Shown piece after piece: positions 44,995 to 55,245 of a stretch of DNA of 64,000 nt. Under the pieces are notes generated by a model that was given only the letters and a program-made list of their open reading frames with translations, was not told the origin of the DNA and did no database searches. Position numbers and translations under genes: made by a program. Origin of the DNA: Bacteroidota bacterium (lineage in GTDB: Bacteria; Bacteroidota; Bacteroidia; Bacteroidales; Paludibacteraceae). Numbering within the stretch: position 1 is the first letter of the stretch; each line of letters opens with the position of its first letter. The DNA lies in contig JAJYBB010000004.1 in assembly GCA_021779195.1 (NCBI GenBank), positions 124,001 through 188,000 of the forward strand, read 5' to 3'.

Positions 44995-45163
44995 ACGGCA
45001 TAATTAATTATAATCTTCGTTTGAAAATTGTTCTATCGGTAAATACAGATATTTTATTCTGATTAATGGACTAATATTAGTAATATTGGTTTAATCACCA
45101 ACCTGTTAATTTTTAAAATATGAATATATATACAATTTAAATTTACTCATTAACTGCTATTTA

Positions 45164-45715
45164 TCAATTATCTTCATTTTCAAAAAAATGTTCGATTTTT
45201 TTTACCGCATGATGATATGAAGCCTTTAATGCCCCTGCAGTTGTACCAAGAATTTGTTCCATTTGATCATAAGTCAAGTCATCGAAATATTTCATATTGA
45301 AAACTAACCTTTGTTTCTCAGGCAAAGTGAGAATTGCCTTTTGAAGTCTTAATTGCAATTCATTGCCATTAAAATAAGTATCGGCTTGCAAGTTTTGAAG
45401 CATAATATCCTCTAAATCATCGATAGAATTAATTGATCGGATCCTTTTATTTGCCAAAAAGGTTAAAGTTTCGTTGGTTGCTATTTTATATAACCAAGTA
45501 GAAAGCTGAGATTCGCCACGAAATCCATCTAATCCGTTCCATGCTTTCAAAAAAGTATTTTGAAGAACATCGTTTGCATCATCATGTGTTAAAACCATTT
45601 TTCTAATATGCCAATAAAGTCGCTCCTGATACTCACGCACCAAAATTGTAAAAGCGGAGGTGCGTAGCTTGGGCTGACTCAATTGGTTTTGCAAATCTAA
45701 ATCTTTTTGATTCAT
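45164..45715 (-). CDS. ECF-type RNA polymerase sigma factor
   Basis: 183 residues. Region 2: FTILVREYQERLYWHIRKMVLTHDDANDVLQNTFLKAWNGLDGFRGESQLSTWLYKIATNETLTFL. Region 4: ILTLPEKQRLVFNMKYFDDLTYDQMEQILGTTAGALKASYHHAVKKIEHF. It is a RpoE/SigW-like ECF factor with a DNA-binding helix-turn-helix at the end. The downstream membrane protein and Spy-like protein suggest control by envelope stress. It is distinct from the other ECF factor in this window. Confidence 0.93.
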   Translation of the reverse strand: MNQKDLDLQNQLSQPKLRTSAFTILVREYQERLYWHIRKMVLTHDDANDVLQNTFLKAWNGLDGFRGESQLSTWLYKIATNETLTFLANKRIRSINSIDDLEDIMLQNLQADTYFNGNELQLRLQKAILTLPEKQRLVFNMKYFDDLTYDQMEQILGTTAGALKASYHHAVKKIEHFFENEDN

Positions 45716-45805
45716 ATACCTTTTCTGGGTTTAACTTTTAGCGGGTCATCATTATTTTTGACTTTATTAATGTGCAAAAGTTTAACGGTTATTTGCAGGA
45801 ACATA

Positions 45806-46762
45806 TTAATTAACTCTTGTAATATCGATTCTTCCTTCAAAAAATCCTACAATATTTTGCGTAACAAACTGATTCATTTGAAGTCGAGATTCGACAGTAG
45901 CAGTACCAATATGTGGAGCAAGCACCACATTATCAAGCAAAAAGAGTTTAGGATTTATTTGTGGTTCAAATTCGTACACATCCAATCCTGCTCCATAAAT
46001 TTCATTTAATTGCAGAACTCGAATCAAAACATCTTCATCAACAACAGGTCCACGCGCTGTATTTACTAAAATTGCCGTTGGCTTCATCATCTCAAATTCA
46101 TCTTTACCTATCAAGTGATGCGTTTCGGGTAGCAAAGGCGTGTGAATAGATATCACATCGCTTATTTTCATTACCTCATTTTTTTTTAAAAATCGGGCAT
46201 TGTACAAGTATTCAATTTCCAAAGGAAGTCGATTTCGATTGTGGTAAACAATTTGCATACCAAAAGCCACCGCTCGTCGCGCCACAGCTTGTCCAATGCG
46301 ACCCATTCCAATAATGCCTAAAGTTTTTCCATAAAGGGTATGACCCAAATTTTCCATAACACCCCAAGGCAAGCCATCGGGCAAACGTAACTTTCTGTCA
46401 AACTCAGCCAACCGACGGGTAACAGTCAACATCAACGAAAAAGCAAGTTCAGCTGTAGATTCAATGACAGGATCAGGAGTATTAGTAACCACAATCCCTT
46501 TTTGAGTTGCATAATCCACATCAATATTATTGTAACCCACTCCATAGTTGGCAATTATCTTTAATCTGCCGATTCCAGCATCAATAATTTCGCTATCCAC
46601 TTTAAATTGAAAAGTAGGTATAAAAGCATCAAAATCACCTATCAGATCAAGGATTTCCTGTTTTGAAAAAAAAGGGGAAGAAGGAGCAACAACTTCATAA
46701 TCATTATTTAACTTTTCAAAACCTTCGGTAAATAACCGCGTAGACAAAAGAACACGTATCAT
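45806..46762 (-). CDS. D-2-hydroxyacid dehydrogenase (glyoxylate/hydroxypyruvate reductase-like)
   Basis: 318 residues. NAD-binding motif LGIIGMGRIGQAVARRAVAFGM near 148-169; catalytic Arg in LVNTARGPVVDEDVL; Glu and His in GLDVYEFEPQINPKLFLLDNVVLAPHIGTATVESR. The substrate may be glyoxylate, hydroxypyruvate or another 2-ketoacid. It stands alone, 90 bp downstream of (convergent in layout with) the ECF sigma gene on the same strand. Confidence 0.88.
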   Translation of the reverse strand: MIRVLLSTRLFTEGFEKLNNDYEVVAPSSPFFSKQEILDLIGDFDAFIPTFQFKVDSEIIDAGIGRLKIIANYGVGYNNIDVDYATQKGIVVTNTPDPVIESTAELAFSLMLTVTRRLAEFDRKLRLPDGLPWGVMENLGHTLYGKTLGIIGMGRIGQAVARRAVAFGMQIVYHNRNRLPLEIEYLYNARFLKKNEVMKISDVISIHTPLLPETHHLIGKDEFEMMKPTAILVNTARGPVVDEDVLIRVLQLNEIYGAGLDVYEFEPQINPKLFLLDNVVLAPHIGTATVESRLQMNQFVTQNIVGFFEGRIDITRVN

Positions 46763-47157
46763 AAGCAGAAATTAAAATGGAAATTACAAACAAACAATTA
46801 TTCTGACACATAACAACATTTGAAGATAAAATTTTCATAATGATTTGCAAATGCAGGTCATTTTCATCATTTCTACAAAAATTTATTTACAAAAACTGAG
46901 AACCCGAGATGATACAGGCACAAATTCAATTTAAATTCAAACTATTTGAAACAAATGTCATTTAAATATTGATTTTCAATTTTCATGCAAAAAATTTACA
47001 TTTCTAAATAAACATCTTATAATTGGAAAGTGTTACATAAATAATACAAAAAAAATTTTTTTCTTCCGATTTTTATTTTCACTTTTGCTAAATCGTTTTC
47101 TAAGCGACAAATATAACCAAAAAAAATAACAATTAAAAAAAGCAACCAAAAAATTAC
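46763..47157. other. Divergent intergenic region upstream of sucC
   Basis: 395 bp, very AT-rich, between the divergently transcribed dehydrogenase and sucC. I see no hairpin, leader peptide or full TTTG/TAnnTTTG promoter. Confidence 0.5.
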
Positions 47158-48303
47158 ATGAAGATTCACGAATTTCAATCAAAAGAAATTTTTTCACGTT
47201 ACTCAATTCCAGTAACTGCCGAAAAAGTTTGCTACACAACCGATGAAGTATTATCGGCGGTCCAATCACTGGGGATGCCCGTTGTTATCAAGGCACAAGT
47301 ACATGCCGGAGGACGCGGTAAAGCAGGTGGAGTAAAATTAGCCAAAACAATTGAAGAGGCACGCGAAGCCGCCAATAAAATTTTGGGAATGGACATAAAA
47401 GGCTATACAGTCAAAAAAGTATTGGTCGCTCAAGGGGTTAAATTTAATGCTGAATTTTACGTAGGTTTAACAATCGACCGAAACTCGAAAACAGTCGTAT
47501 TTATGGCAAGCTCCGAGGGTGGAGTTGAAATTGAGGAAGTTGCCAAAGAAAATCCGGCTGCTATTCATAAATTCAGCATTGATCCGGATTTGGGAATGAC
47601 TTCGTTCCTAGCACGAAAAATTGCTTTCAAATTATTCAGCGACTTTTCGTTAGTAAAACAAGCTGTCGATTTATTTCAAAAACTATATCAAATTTTTATG
47701 GATACCGATGCATCATTGGTAGAAATTAATCCATTGGTAATTACCGATGAAGGTAAGTTATTGGCATTGGACGCGAAAATGAATTTCGACGACAATGCAA
47801 TGTATCGTCAATCTGCAATTGAAAAATTAAATGAACCCACAGAAGATGAAAAGAAAGAAATTTCAGCCAAAGAAAGCGGATTGACTTACATCCGTTTAGA
47901 CGGCAGTATTGGTTGCATGGTAAACGGTGCAGGTTTAGCAATGGCTACAATGGACGTAATCAAACATTTTGGCGGAAGTCCAGCCAATTTTTTAGATATC
48001 GGAGGAAGTTCAAACCCTCAAAAAGTGATTGAAGCTATGAATTTGCTTTTAGCCGACAAAAACGTAAAAGTGATTATGATTAATATTTTCGGCGGAATTA
48101 CTCGTTGCGATGATGTTGCACGTGGACTTATAGTTGCATTGGATGAAATGAAAGTAGATATTCCGATCGTCATTCGACTTTCGGGAACCAATGCCGAAGA
48201 AGGACTTCGCATCATTGCTGAACGCAATTTGCCAACAGTAAATTCACTCAGTGATGCAGCCCAGTTAGCCATCAAACTATGTGAAAATTGCAGTGAAAAT
48301 TAA
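47158..48303 (+). CDS. sucC: Succinyl-CoA synthetase beta subunit
   Basis: 381 residues. The ATP-grasp domain starts MKIHEFQSKEIFSRYSIPV and carries VVIKAQVHAGGRGKAGGVKLAKT, with the metal/phosphate ligands in LVEINPLVIT and LDAKMNFDDNA. The CoA-ligase domain has DGSIGCMVNGAGLAMATMD, FLDIGG and NIFGGITRCDDVARG. With SucD it links succinyl-CoA to succinate with ATP or GTP formation in the TCA cycle. sucD starts 41 bp later. Confidence 0.96.
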   Translation: MKIHEFQSKEIFSRYSIPVTAEKVCYTTDEVLSAVQSLGMPVVIKAQVHAGGRGKAGGVKLAKTIEEAREAANKILGMDIKGYTVKKVLVAQGVKFNAEFYVGLTIDRNSKTVVFMASSEGGVEIEEVAKENPAAIHKFSIDPDLGMTSFLARKIAFKLFSDFSLVKQAVDLFQKLYQIFMDTDASLVEINPLVITDEGKLLALDAKMNFDDNAMYRQSAIEKLNEPTEDEKKEISAKESGLTYIRLDGSIGCMVNGAGLAMATMDVIKHFGGSPANFLDIGGSSNPQKVIEAMNLLLADKNVKVIMINIFGGITRCDDVARGLIVALDEMKVDIPIVIRLSGTNAEEGLRIIAERNLPTVNSLSDAAQLAIKLCENCSEN

Positions 48304-48344
48304 TCGTTCTTTTATCCATTTATCAAAAATAATACGTAAACAAA

Positions 48345-49214
48345 ATGAGCATTTTAGTAAATAAAAATACAAAATTAATCGTTCAAGGAATAACAGGTCG
48401 CGATGGAAGTTTTCATACAGCGAAAATGAAAGAATATGGAACAAACATTGTTGCAGGTGTTTCACCCGGAAAAGGCGGACAAACCGTACTCGACATTCCT
48501 GTGTTCAATACCGTTGAAGATGCCGTAAAAGCTACAGGAGCAAATACATCGATCATTTTTGTACCGGCACCTTTAGCGGGTGATGCTATATTGGAGGCCG
48601 GAAATGCCGGATTAGAATTGGTTATTTGCATTTCGGAAGGTGTTCCGACTCTTGATATGATAAAAGCTACCAATTATTTAAAGAAAAAAGGAGTTAAATT
48701 AATCGGGGCTAACTGTCCCGGATTAATCACACCAGGGGAAGCCTTAGTCGGCATTTTACCTGCAGACATTTTCAAAAAAGGCAATGTAGGACTAATGAGC
48801 CGGAGTGGAACGTTGACATACCTCATGGTTAGTTTGCTCACCAATGCCGGACTTGGGCAAAGTACCTGCGTGGGTATAGGTGGCGATCCTGTTGCCGGAT
48901 TATATTTTCAAGAATTATTGCAAATGTTTGAAGACGATCCTGAAACAGAGGCTATCGTTTTGATTGGTGAAATTGGAGGCGATGCTGAAGAACGTGCCGC
49001 TCAATATATTAAAGAACACATTACCAAACCTGTAGTTGCCTTTATTGCCGGGCAAACTGCACCTCCGGGCAAGAGAATGGGACATGCCGGAGCCATAATT
49101 TCGAGTGGAAGTGGCACTGCTGCCGAAAAAATTGCAGCTTTTGAAGCCGTGGGTGTGTCGGTTGCTTCTGTCCCGATGGAAATACCTGATTTAATAAAAC
49201 AGAAAATGAAATGA
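48345..49214 (+). CDS. sucD: Succinyl-CoA synthetase alpha subunit
   Basis: 289 residues. CoA-binding Rossmann domain ([34 protein letters not shown]), then [27 protein letters not shown] and the phosphohistidine loop [23 protein letters not shown]. Histidine in GHAGAI carries the phosphate during catalysis. Operon with sucC, followed by a strong bidirectional terminator. Confidence 0.96.
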   Translation: MSILVNKNTKLIVQGITGRDGSFHTAKMKEYGTNIVAGVSPGKGGQTVLDIPVFNTVEDAVKATGANTSIIFVPAPLAGDAILEAGNAGLELVICISEGVPTLDMIKATNYLKKKGVKLIGANCPGLITPGEALVGILPADIFKKGNVGLMSRSGTLTYLMVSLLTNAGLGQSTCVGIGGDPVAGLYFQELLQMFEDDPETEAIVLIGEIGGDAEERAAQYIKEHITKPVVAFIAGQTAPPGKRMGHAGAIISSGSGTAAEKIAAFEAVGVSVASVPMEIPDLIKQKMK

Positions 49215-49230
49215 AATTATTTTTGTTAAT

Positions 49231-49272
49231 AAAACATCCCATAATAGGTAATTATTATGGGATGTTTTAATT
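49231..49272. terminator. Bidirectional terminator between sucD and the GH31 gene
   Basis: AAAACATCCCATAATA pairs perfectly over 16 bp with TATTATGGGATGTTTT around a 6-nt loop. It has T-rich flanks in both directions and serves the converging sucCD (plus) and GH31 (minus) genes. Confidence 0.92.
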
Positions 49273-51404
49273 TACAATTTGATAGAAATTCTGTTTTTAT
49301 TAGTCCAACCAGTGGTAACCCGGCCGGAATCAGTAATCAATTTTACTAAATATAATCTTCGTTTGAATTTCAATTTACCTGATTCAGGTAAAATTTCAAT
49401 GTTAACTGTACTTCCTTCTTGCTCAGCTCTAAATGTATATATTTTATATTCACCCTTTTGATACCCAAAACCATCACCTGCATCCTCATACAAACTTCCA
49501 ACTGCTTTCCCGAGTTTATCAAGAGATACGACTAATCGAAGTGAATCAAGTGAATAATCATTCGTATTTTGAATAGTTTTAATCATTGGAATAATGGAGC
49601 CTCCTTTAATTTTAACTGTTGCCTGATAACCATCGTCGTTTGCAGGGTCAGATTCAAACGATAAATTTCGCCAAATACCCATGGGTAATTTTGGCTTTAT
49701 TGCCCAACGAGGAATTATCATTATATCATTTCCGATTAAAAATGCCTGATCTTCTGCTCTCAAAGCAGTATCTTTGGGGTCGGCAAAAAAAATGGGACGC
49801 ATTATTGGCATACCATTTTGAGCAGCTTCATGAAACAAAGTATAATAATACGGCAATAGTTGGTAACGCCGGTTCAAAGCTGTTCGCGACACATTTTCAA
49901 TTTTTGAACCGAATGCCCATGGTTCTTTATTATTAGTTTCCTTACTGGCATGAGCACGGCAGAATGGAAAAAACACACCCATCGAAATCCATTGACCAAA
50001 TAAATCGGCTGTGGTATTCAAGGCAAATCCACCCAAATCGGGTCCGCTAAAAGGCTGACCGGAAAGTCCTATATTTAAAGTCATTGGTATTGAAACCTTC
50101 ATATTATCTTCGTTTCCATTGTTGTCGCCTGTCCAGGTGGCAGCATAACGCGCACTGCCCAGATAGCCCGACCGTGAAAGAATAAAAGGACGTTTGTCGG
50201 GGTTTGCCTTTAAAATTCCTTCGCGTGAGGCTTTAACCATAAGCATACCGTAAACATTGTGATACCGCCGGTGAATATCAGCAGGCAAACCGCCACCCCC
50301 TCTATGCCAATTGTCCTCAGGCATTGTACCATTGGGTCCGTCAAAAACAGAAGGTTCATTCATATCATTCCAAACACCATCAATTCCGGTTGCCATAAAT
50401 TTTATATACAATCCGCTCCACCAATGTCGCGTTGCAGGACGTGTAAAATCAGGAAAAACGCAATTGCCAGGCCATACTTTCCCAATAAATGTCGATCTAT
50501 CATATTTTTCAACCCAATGATTCCCTTTTGAACCTTCCTCGTAAACAAAATAGTTATTTTCAATTTTAACACCTGGGTCAATCATCCAAACCGAATGAAA
50601 TCCAGCGGCATGTAAATAATTATTAACTGCTTGTGGATGAGGTATTTTTAAAGAATCGAAAGTGAATATTTTATAATTATCCATATAATCAATATCCATC
50701 CACAAAACATCACAAGGCAATTTTTTCAAACGAAAAGTATCAGCAACACTTTCCACCCTTTTATCAGGAACATACGAATACCTGCTTTGCTGAAAACCAA
50801 GTGCCCAAAGCGGTGGCATTTTCATTGTACCTACTAATTTTCCCAACTCTTCAACCACTTCTTGAGGTGAATTTCGTTGAATTACAATTAGCCTGAATGC
50901 TGGTCCATACGAAATAAAGCGAATACTATCGGTCATTTCCATTTGTTGCTTCCAGGTATTGTCGGCAATTATTCCAAACGAACTTCCATCTGCATTTACG
51001 CCCAAAATCCATGGATGCGACTGATACAAACGTTTCCCGTTGTCGATCAAATATTTCCAATTATCAGTATTCCAAAGTGTGATTTTCTCTCCATTACGTA
51101 ATAATGGGCCCTTTATTTCGCCGGTACCATACAAACTCGTTCCCTTTTGAATGGAGAAAGTAGCTATCGATTTTCCATCTTTAGAATAAAAATGTGGAAA
51201 TATTTTCCAACTATCAGGAATTTTACCGATCGTTTTGGGCTCTTTTAATAATGCAAAAGAAGGAAGATTGGCTTTGGCTTTAAAATTTGCGGGATAAAAA
51301 ATGGCAACACCAGAGCCGATCATTAAAGACAAATTTTTTCCTACAGCAAAAATTGAACTACTAAATAATAAGAAAATCAATACATTAAAAAGATTTTTTT
51401 TCAC
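49272..51404 (-). CDS. Secreted alpha-glucosidase, glycoside hydrolase family 31
   Basis: 710 residues with a signal peptide (about 1-20). GH31 features: SLYGTGEIKGPLLRNG near the start, PPLWALGFQQSRYSYVPDKRVESVADTF, VLWMDIDYMDNYKIFTFD, catalytic nucleophile Asp near 347 in GVWNDMNEPSVF, RSGYLGSARYAATWTGDN (acid/base region), GLSGQPFSGPDLGGF, and a C-terminal DUF5110-like segment. It probably cleaves alpha-glucosides in the periplasm or outside the cell. It has no PUL neighbours. Confidence 0.9.
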   Translation of the reverse strand: MKKNLFNVLIFLLFSSSIFAVGKNLSLMIGSGVAIFYPANFKAKANLPSFALLKEPKTIGKIPDSWKIFPHFYSKDGKSIATFSIQKGTSLYGTGEIKGPLLRNGEKITLWNTDNWKYLIDNGKRLYQSHPWILGVNADGSSFGIIADNTWKQQMEMTDSIRFISYGPAFRLIVIQRNSPQEVVEELGKLVGTMKMPPLWALGFQQSRYSYVPDKRVESVADTFRLKKLPCDVLWMDIDYMDNYKIFTFDSLKIPHPQAVNNYLHAAGFHSVWMIDPGVKIENNYFVYEEGSKGNHWVEKYDRSTFIGKVWPGNCVFPDFTRPATRHWWSGLYIKFMATGIDGVWNDMNEPSVFDGPNGTMPEDNWHRGGGGLPADIHRRYHNVYGMLMVKASREGILKANPDKRPFILSRSGYLGSARYAATWTGDNNGNEDNMKVSIPMTLNIGLSGQPFSGPDLGGFALNTTADLFGQWISMGVFFPFCRAHASKETNNKEPWAFGSKIENVSRTALNRRYQLLPYYYTLFHEAAQNGMPIMRPIFFADPKDTALRAEDQAFLIGNDIMIIPRWAIKPKLPMGIWRNLSFESDPANDDGYQATVKIKGGSIIPMIKTIQNTNDYSLDSLRLVVSLDKLGKAVGSLYEDAGDGFGYQKGEYKIYTFRAEQEGSTVNIEILPESGKLKFKRRLYLVKLITDSGRVTTGWTNKNRISIKL

Positions 51405-52066
51405 GACAATAAAAATTAAAATTTAACGAATAAAATTTACTTTTCCACTCAAATATTTATACTCATGATTACCGACTGTCTTTTAAAATCAAATCTTATG
51501 ATCGAAAATATAAGCGTATCAAACAGACTTTAAAATAAGGTCCAAAGGTTGATAATCCGAATTCATTTTGGCGAATAAAATGGCTATATACGTGAATCTG
51601 AATTGTATCACTTTATCATAAAAAACGGCGAATGTGTGTAAAATTGAAAAATTGTCAGGATCTAAGAAATTATTAACATTTGGCTTTTAATTCAAACCGT
51701 AATCAGCTTTTGAAATAACTTAAAAAAATAACTTTTGGACAGGCATATATATGTGGTAATAAGCATCTTTTGTTTTTCGAGGCAAAAATAATCAAATAAC
51801 TCGCTAATTTTATAAAATTAAATATCAACGTCAAATTATATCTATGGAAACGATTGCATTTAAGTATTTATTTAACTAAAATCTTTTGAATACCTTGTCC
51901 GGAGCATTATTTTCAAAACTCATATTTCGAAGACATGCATAAAAAATTTAATGATTTTGAATACCATGTCATCCAGATGCACAATACCCTGTCAAATATT
52001 CTATTCGACAGGGTATTAGCAATAATTTGATTTTGAAAATATTCTCAGCAATCGTCACAGAAATAT
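51405..52066. other. Long intergenic region with one hairpin
   Basis: 662 bp between the GH31 start and the ettA stop, both on the minus strand. No gene is visible. An 11-bp perfect stem (AATACCCTGTC / GACAGGGTATT, 51983-51993 and 52007-52017) near ettA may mark its transcript end, but no T-run follows it on the minus strand. Confidence 0.5.
51983..52017 (-). terminator. Hairpin downstream of ettA (possible terminator)
   Basis: Eleven perfect base pairs with a 13-nt loop, 50 bp beyond the ettA stop. It lacks a U-tract, so function as an intrinsic terminator is doubtful. Confidence 0.4.
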
Positions 52067-53737
52067 TTATTCCATCAGTTTTTTATACCGGATACGTTTG
52101 GGAGCTTCGTCACCCAAACGCAATTTCTTATTTTCTTCGTATTCAGAATATGAACCTTCAAAAACGAATACCTGCGAATTGCTTTCGAAAGCAATAATAT
52201 GGGTACAAATACGGTCGAGAAACCATCGGTCGTGAGAAATGACGACAGCACAACCGGCAAAATCATCGAGTCCTTCTTCCAATGCACGTAAAGTATTCAC
52301 ATCAATATCGTTGGTCGGTTCGTCGAGCAGCAACACGTTTGCTTCCGATTTGAGCGTAAGCGCCAAATGCAGGCGATTTCGTTCACCTCCGGATAATATT
52401 CCGCAAAGTTTTTCCTGGTCGCCACCTGCAAAATTGAATCGAGAAAGATAAGCTCGGGCATTCACTTCTTTTCCTCCCATACGGATAAATTCAGTTCCAC
52501 CTGAAACAACCTGATAGACTGTTTTCTTAGGATCGATATCGGCATGAATTTGATCAACATAACCAATTTTAACAGTTTCGCCAATTTCAAACGTGCCGTT
52601 ATCAGCTTTTTCCAAGCCCATAATCATGCGGAAAAGCGTAGTTTTTCCAGCACCATTAGGTCCGATGATACCGACAATACCGTTCGGCGGTAACGTAAAA
52701 TTGAGATTTTCGAAAAGCAATTTATCTCCATAAGCTTTGGAAACACCCATTGCTTCGACAACTTTATTTCCTAATCGCGGTCCATTGGGGATAAAAAGTT
52801 CTAATCTTTCTTCCTTTTGTCGTTCATCTTCATTCAACAGGCGGTCGTAGGCTTCCAAACGGGCTTTCCCTTTCGCATGACGTGCTTTTGGAGCCATGCG
52901 TACCCAATCCAATTCGCGTTCTAGGGTCTTTCGGCGTTTGCTGGCAGTTTTTTCTTCCATTGCCATGCGCGCCGTTTTTTGTTCGAGCCACGAGCTGTAA
53001 TTCCCTTTCCATGGAATTCCTTCTCCTCGATCGAGTTCGAGAATCCAACCCGAAACATTATCTAAAAAATATCGGTCGTGGGTGATAGCAATCACCGTAC
53101 CTTCATATTGTTGTAAATGATGCTCGAGCCATTCAACTGATTCGGCATCAAGATGATTGGTCGGTTCATCAAGCAGTAAGATATCGGGATTTCGGAGTAA
53201 AAGTCGACATAATGCCACCCGACGACGTTCTCCTCCCGAAAGATATTCAATTTTCCAGTCTTCAGGAGGACACCGCAGCGCATCCATGGCACGTTCTAAT
53301 TTATTGTCTAAGTTCCAAGCATCAGCATGATCCAGTAATTCCTGTAACTCCGCCTGACGTGCAATGAGTTTGTCAAAATCAGCATCGGGTTTGGCAAATT
53401 GTTCATTAATTTGATCATATTCAGCAATCATATTCACAATTTCCTGAACGCCTTCCTGAACTACTTCTTTCACGGTTTTAGAAGGATCTATCTGCGGATC
53501 CTGTTCAAGATACCCTACAGAATATCCCTGAGAAAAAACAACCTCACCATCAAACGATTTCTCAACACCGGCAATTATTTTGAGTAAGGTTGATTTTCCA
53601 GAACCGTTTAAACCAATAATTCCGATTTTGGCACCGTAAAAAAACGAAAGATAGATATTGTTTAACACTTTTTTCTGAGGAAGAAATGTTTTACTAACAC
53701 CCACCATCGAAAAAATTACTTTTTTATCATCAGCCAT
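52067..53737 (-). CDS. ettA: Energy-dependent translational throttle ATPase EttA (ABC-F)
   Basis: 556 residues from the ATG at 53737, giving MADDKKVIFSMVGVSKTF; the open frame extends to 53794. Two ABC domains: Walker A GLNGSGKST and GPNGAGKTT; signatures YLSGGERRRVALCRLLL and ILSGGERNRLHLALTL; Walker B ILLLDEPTNHLD and VLLLDEPTNDID. Between them is the EttA-type arm and linker (ERELDWVRMAPKARHAKGKARLEAYDRLL). The protein binds the ribosomal E site and gates translation by ATP/ADP ratio. Confidence 0.95.
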   Translation of the reverse strand: MADDKKVIFSMVGVSKTFLPQKKVLNNIYLSFFYGAKIGIIGLNGSGKSTLLKIIAGVEKSFDGEVVFSQGYSVGYLEQDPQIDPSKTVKEVVQEGVQEIVNMIAEYDQINEQFAKPDADFDKLIARQAELQELLDHADAWNLDNKLERAMDALRCPPEDWKIEYLSGGERRRVALCRLLLRNPDILLLDEPTNHLDAESVEWLEHHLQQYEGTVIAITHDRYFLDNVSGWILELDRGEGIPWKGNYSSWLEQKTARMAMEEKTASKRRKTLERELDWVRMAPKARHAKGKARLEAYDRLLNEDERQKEERLELFIPNGPRLGNKVVEAMGVSKAYGDKLLFENLNFTLPPNGIVGIIGPNGAGKTTLFRMIMGLEKADNGTFEIGETVKIGYVDQIHADIDPKKTVYQVVSGGTEFIRMGGKEVNARAYLSRFNFAGGDQEKLCGILSGGERNRLHLALTLKSEANVLLLDEPTNDIDVNTLRALEEGLDDFAGCAVVISHDRWFLDRICTHIIAFESNSQVFVFEGSYSEYEENKKLRLGDEAPKRIRYKKLME

Positions 53738-53880
53738 AAAATTTAAAAATAAATCAATTTTATAATTAAAATAAAATGAATCAATAACTTGCAACTAATT
53801 CAAAGTAGCAAAAAAACAAATACTGAATAAGTATATCAATGAACTTTTAGATTATTCAACTTATTCCGTTTAGATACATT

Positions 53881-53915
53881 AAAAAAGAGAAAGCCGAAAA
53901 TCGAATTTCTCTTAA
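53881..53915 (-). terminator. Terminator after the SPOR lipoprotein gene
   Basis: AAGAGAAA pairs with TTTCTCTT; on the minus strand the stem is followed by TTTT. It lies 26 bp beyond the stop at 53941. Confidence 0.65.
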
Positions 53916-53940
53916 AATATACCTTTATTCAACAATAAAT

Positions 53941-54411
53941 TTATTTTTGAACCAAAACCCATGAACCAGGGAAACGAGTGTCAATTTGAGTGATCAATGC
54001 ATGAGCTTGTGCATAGTCGTTGAACGATGCGATCAATACCCTGTACATACCTTTTTCATTAACCACAACAACGGCTTTTTTCCCTTCGGCATTTAAAGTA
54101 TTTTGTAAACCTTTGGCATTTGCCTGTTTACTGAAACTACCCACAACAACATGATACTTATAATTCAACGCATCCGTGTTAGTTTCACCTTCGGCTAAAC
54201 TAAAATTCTCATTTCGTGTAACTTCAGGTTCGGCAGCAACTTGCTGGTTAGCTACAGGATTTGAAGTAACTGACGGTTGAGCGACAACCGTATTAGCTTT
54301 TGCGGGAAGATTTGCTCCCTGAATTTCAGTCAATTTCTGTTTTGTTTTGCAAGCTGAACTGCCTAAAAGCACCAAAGCAAAAATCAACAAGAATCTTACT
54401 GTTCTTTTCAT
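53941..54411 (-). CDS. SPOR-domain lipoprotein
   Basis: 156 residues from the ATG at 54411 (a start two codons earlier is also open). Lipoprotein signal (MKRTVRFLLIFALVLLGSSAC; Cys near 21), a Thr/Val/Ala/Gln/Pro-rich linker, and a C-terminal SPOR domain: YKYHVVVGSFSKQANAKGLQNTLNAEGKKAVVVVNEKGMYRVLIASFNDYAQAHALI. SPOR domains bind denuded peptidoglycan at division sites. It is divergent from sodB and has its own promoter. Confidence 0.88.
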   Translation of the reverse strand: MKRTVRFLLIFALVLLGSSACKTKQKLTEIQGANLPAKANTVVAQPSVTSNPVANQQVAAEPEVTRNENFSLAEGETNTDALNYKYHVVVGSFSKQANAKGLQNTLNAEGKKAVVVVNEKGMYRVLIASFNDYAQAHALITQIDTRFPGSWVLVQK

Positions 54412-54466
54412 ATTCACCTATTTAAATTAGTTTTTTCAAAAAAAATATTCACACTCTTTTATCTTG

Positions 54467-54498
54467 CAAAGATGCAAATAAATAGCGGATTAAACAAA
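54467..54498 (-). promoter_or_regulatory. Putative promoter for the SPOR lipoprotein
   Basis: On the minus strand TTTG (54495-54498), 20-nt spacer, CATCTTTG (54467-54474): exact -33, one mismatch in the -7, the same -7 variant as upstream of trp. Confidence 0.5.
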
Positions 54499-54615
54499 CA
54501 GCTAAAATAATTTTATAAATAATTGTACCGAATCAAACAATATGGAACTATTTGGCGTTTATTCATCAAGAAAAACAAACAAAATAATTATATATTAACA
54601 AATAATTTTATCATT

Positions 54616-55191
54616 ATGAACTTTACATTGCCTGAATTGCCTTATGCATTGAATGCGTTGGCACCTGTCATTAGCGAAGAAACATTGAACTTTCATTACG
54701 GAAAACATCATCAAACGTATGTAACAAACTTGAATAACCTGATCAAGGGAACTGAATTTGAAAATGCCGATTTGGATTCGATTGTAAAAAAAGCTGATGG
54801 ACCTATTTTTAATAATGCTGCTCAAACATGGAATCATAATTTCTATTTTTTGTCGTTAACTCCAAATAACGGAAGTACACCTTCAGCAGCCTTACTCAAA
54901 GCGATCAATGCCGGTTGGGGTTCGCTTGATGCTTTTAAAGACGAATTCAACAAAGCAGCTGTTTCTCTTTTTGGATCCGGTTGGGCTTGGTTGGTAAAAG
55001 ATGCCGATAGTAAATTATCAATCGTTAAAGAAAGTAATGCAGGAAATCCATTGACCCATGGATTAATCCCGATATTAACATTTGATGTTTGGGAACACGC
55101 TTATTATGTTGATTATCGCAATCGCCGAGCCGACCATGTGGCAGCACTTTGGAATATAATTGACTGGGACGTAATTTCAGCTCGTTTTTAA
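54616..55191 (+). CDS. sodB: Fe/Mn superoxide dismutase
   Basis: 191 residues from the ATG at 54616, which gives the conserved start MNFTLPELPYALNAL; the open frame runs upstream from 54523 with no homology. Metal ligands: His27 in NFHYGKHHQTYV, His in WNHNFYF, and Asp/His in FDVWEHAYYVDYRN. NAAQTWNHNFYF and a Gly-Ser-Gly-Trp-Ala-Trp segment are typical. Fe, Mn or cambialistic type cannot be decided here. Strong terminator downstream. Confidence 0.96.
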   Translation: MNFTLPELPYALNALAPVISEETLNFHYGKHHQTYVTNLNNLIKGTEFENADLDSIVKKADGPIFNNAAQTWNHNFYFLSLTPNNGSTPSAALLKAINAGWGSLDAFKDEFNKAAVSLFGSGWAWLVKDADSKLSIVKESNAGNPLTHGLIPILTFDVWEHAYYVDYRNRRADHVAALWNIIDWDVISARF

Positions 55192-55212
55192 TTACTCTTT
55201 TAATGCATTTGG

Positions 55213-55245
55213 AAAAAACCGGATATGTTTATTCCGGTTTTTTTT
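55213..55245 (+). terminator. Terminator after sodB
   Basis: AAAAAACCGGA pairs with TCCGGTTTTTT across a 9-nt loop, with more T following; 22 bp after the sodB stop. Confidence 0.92.
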
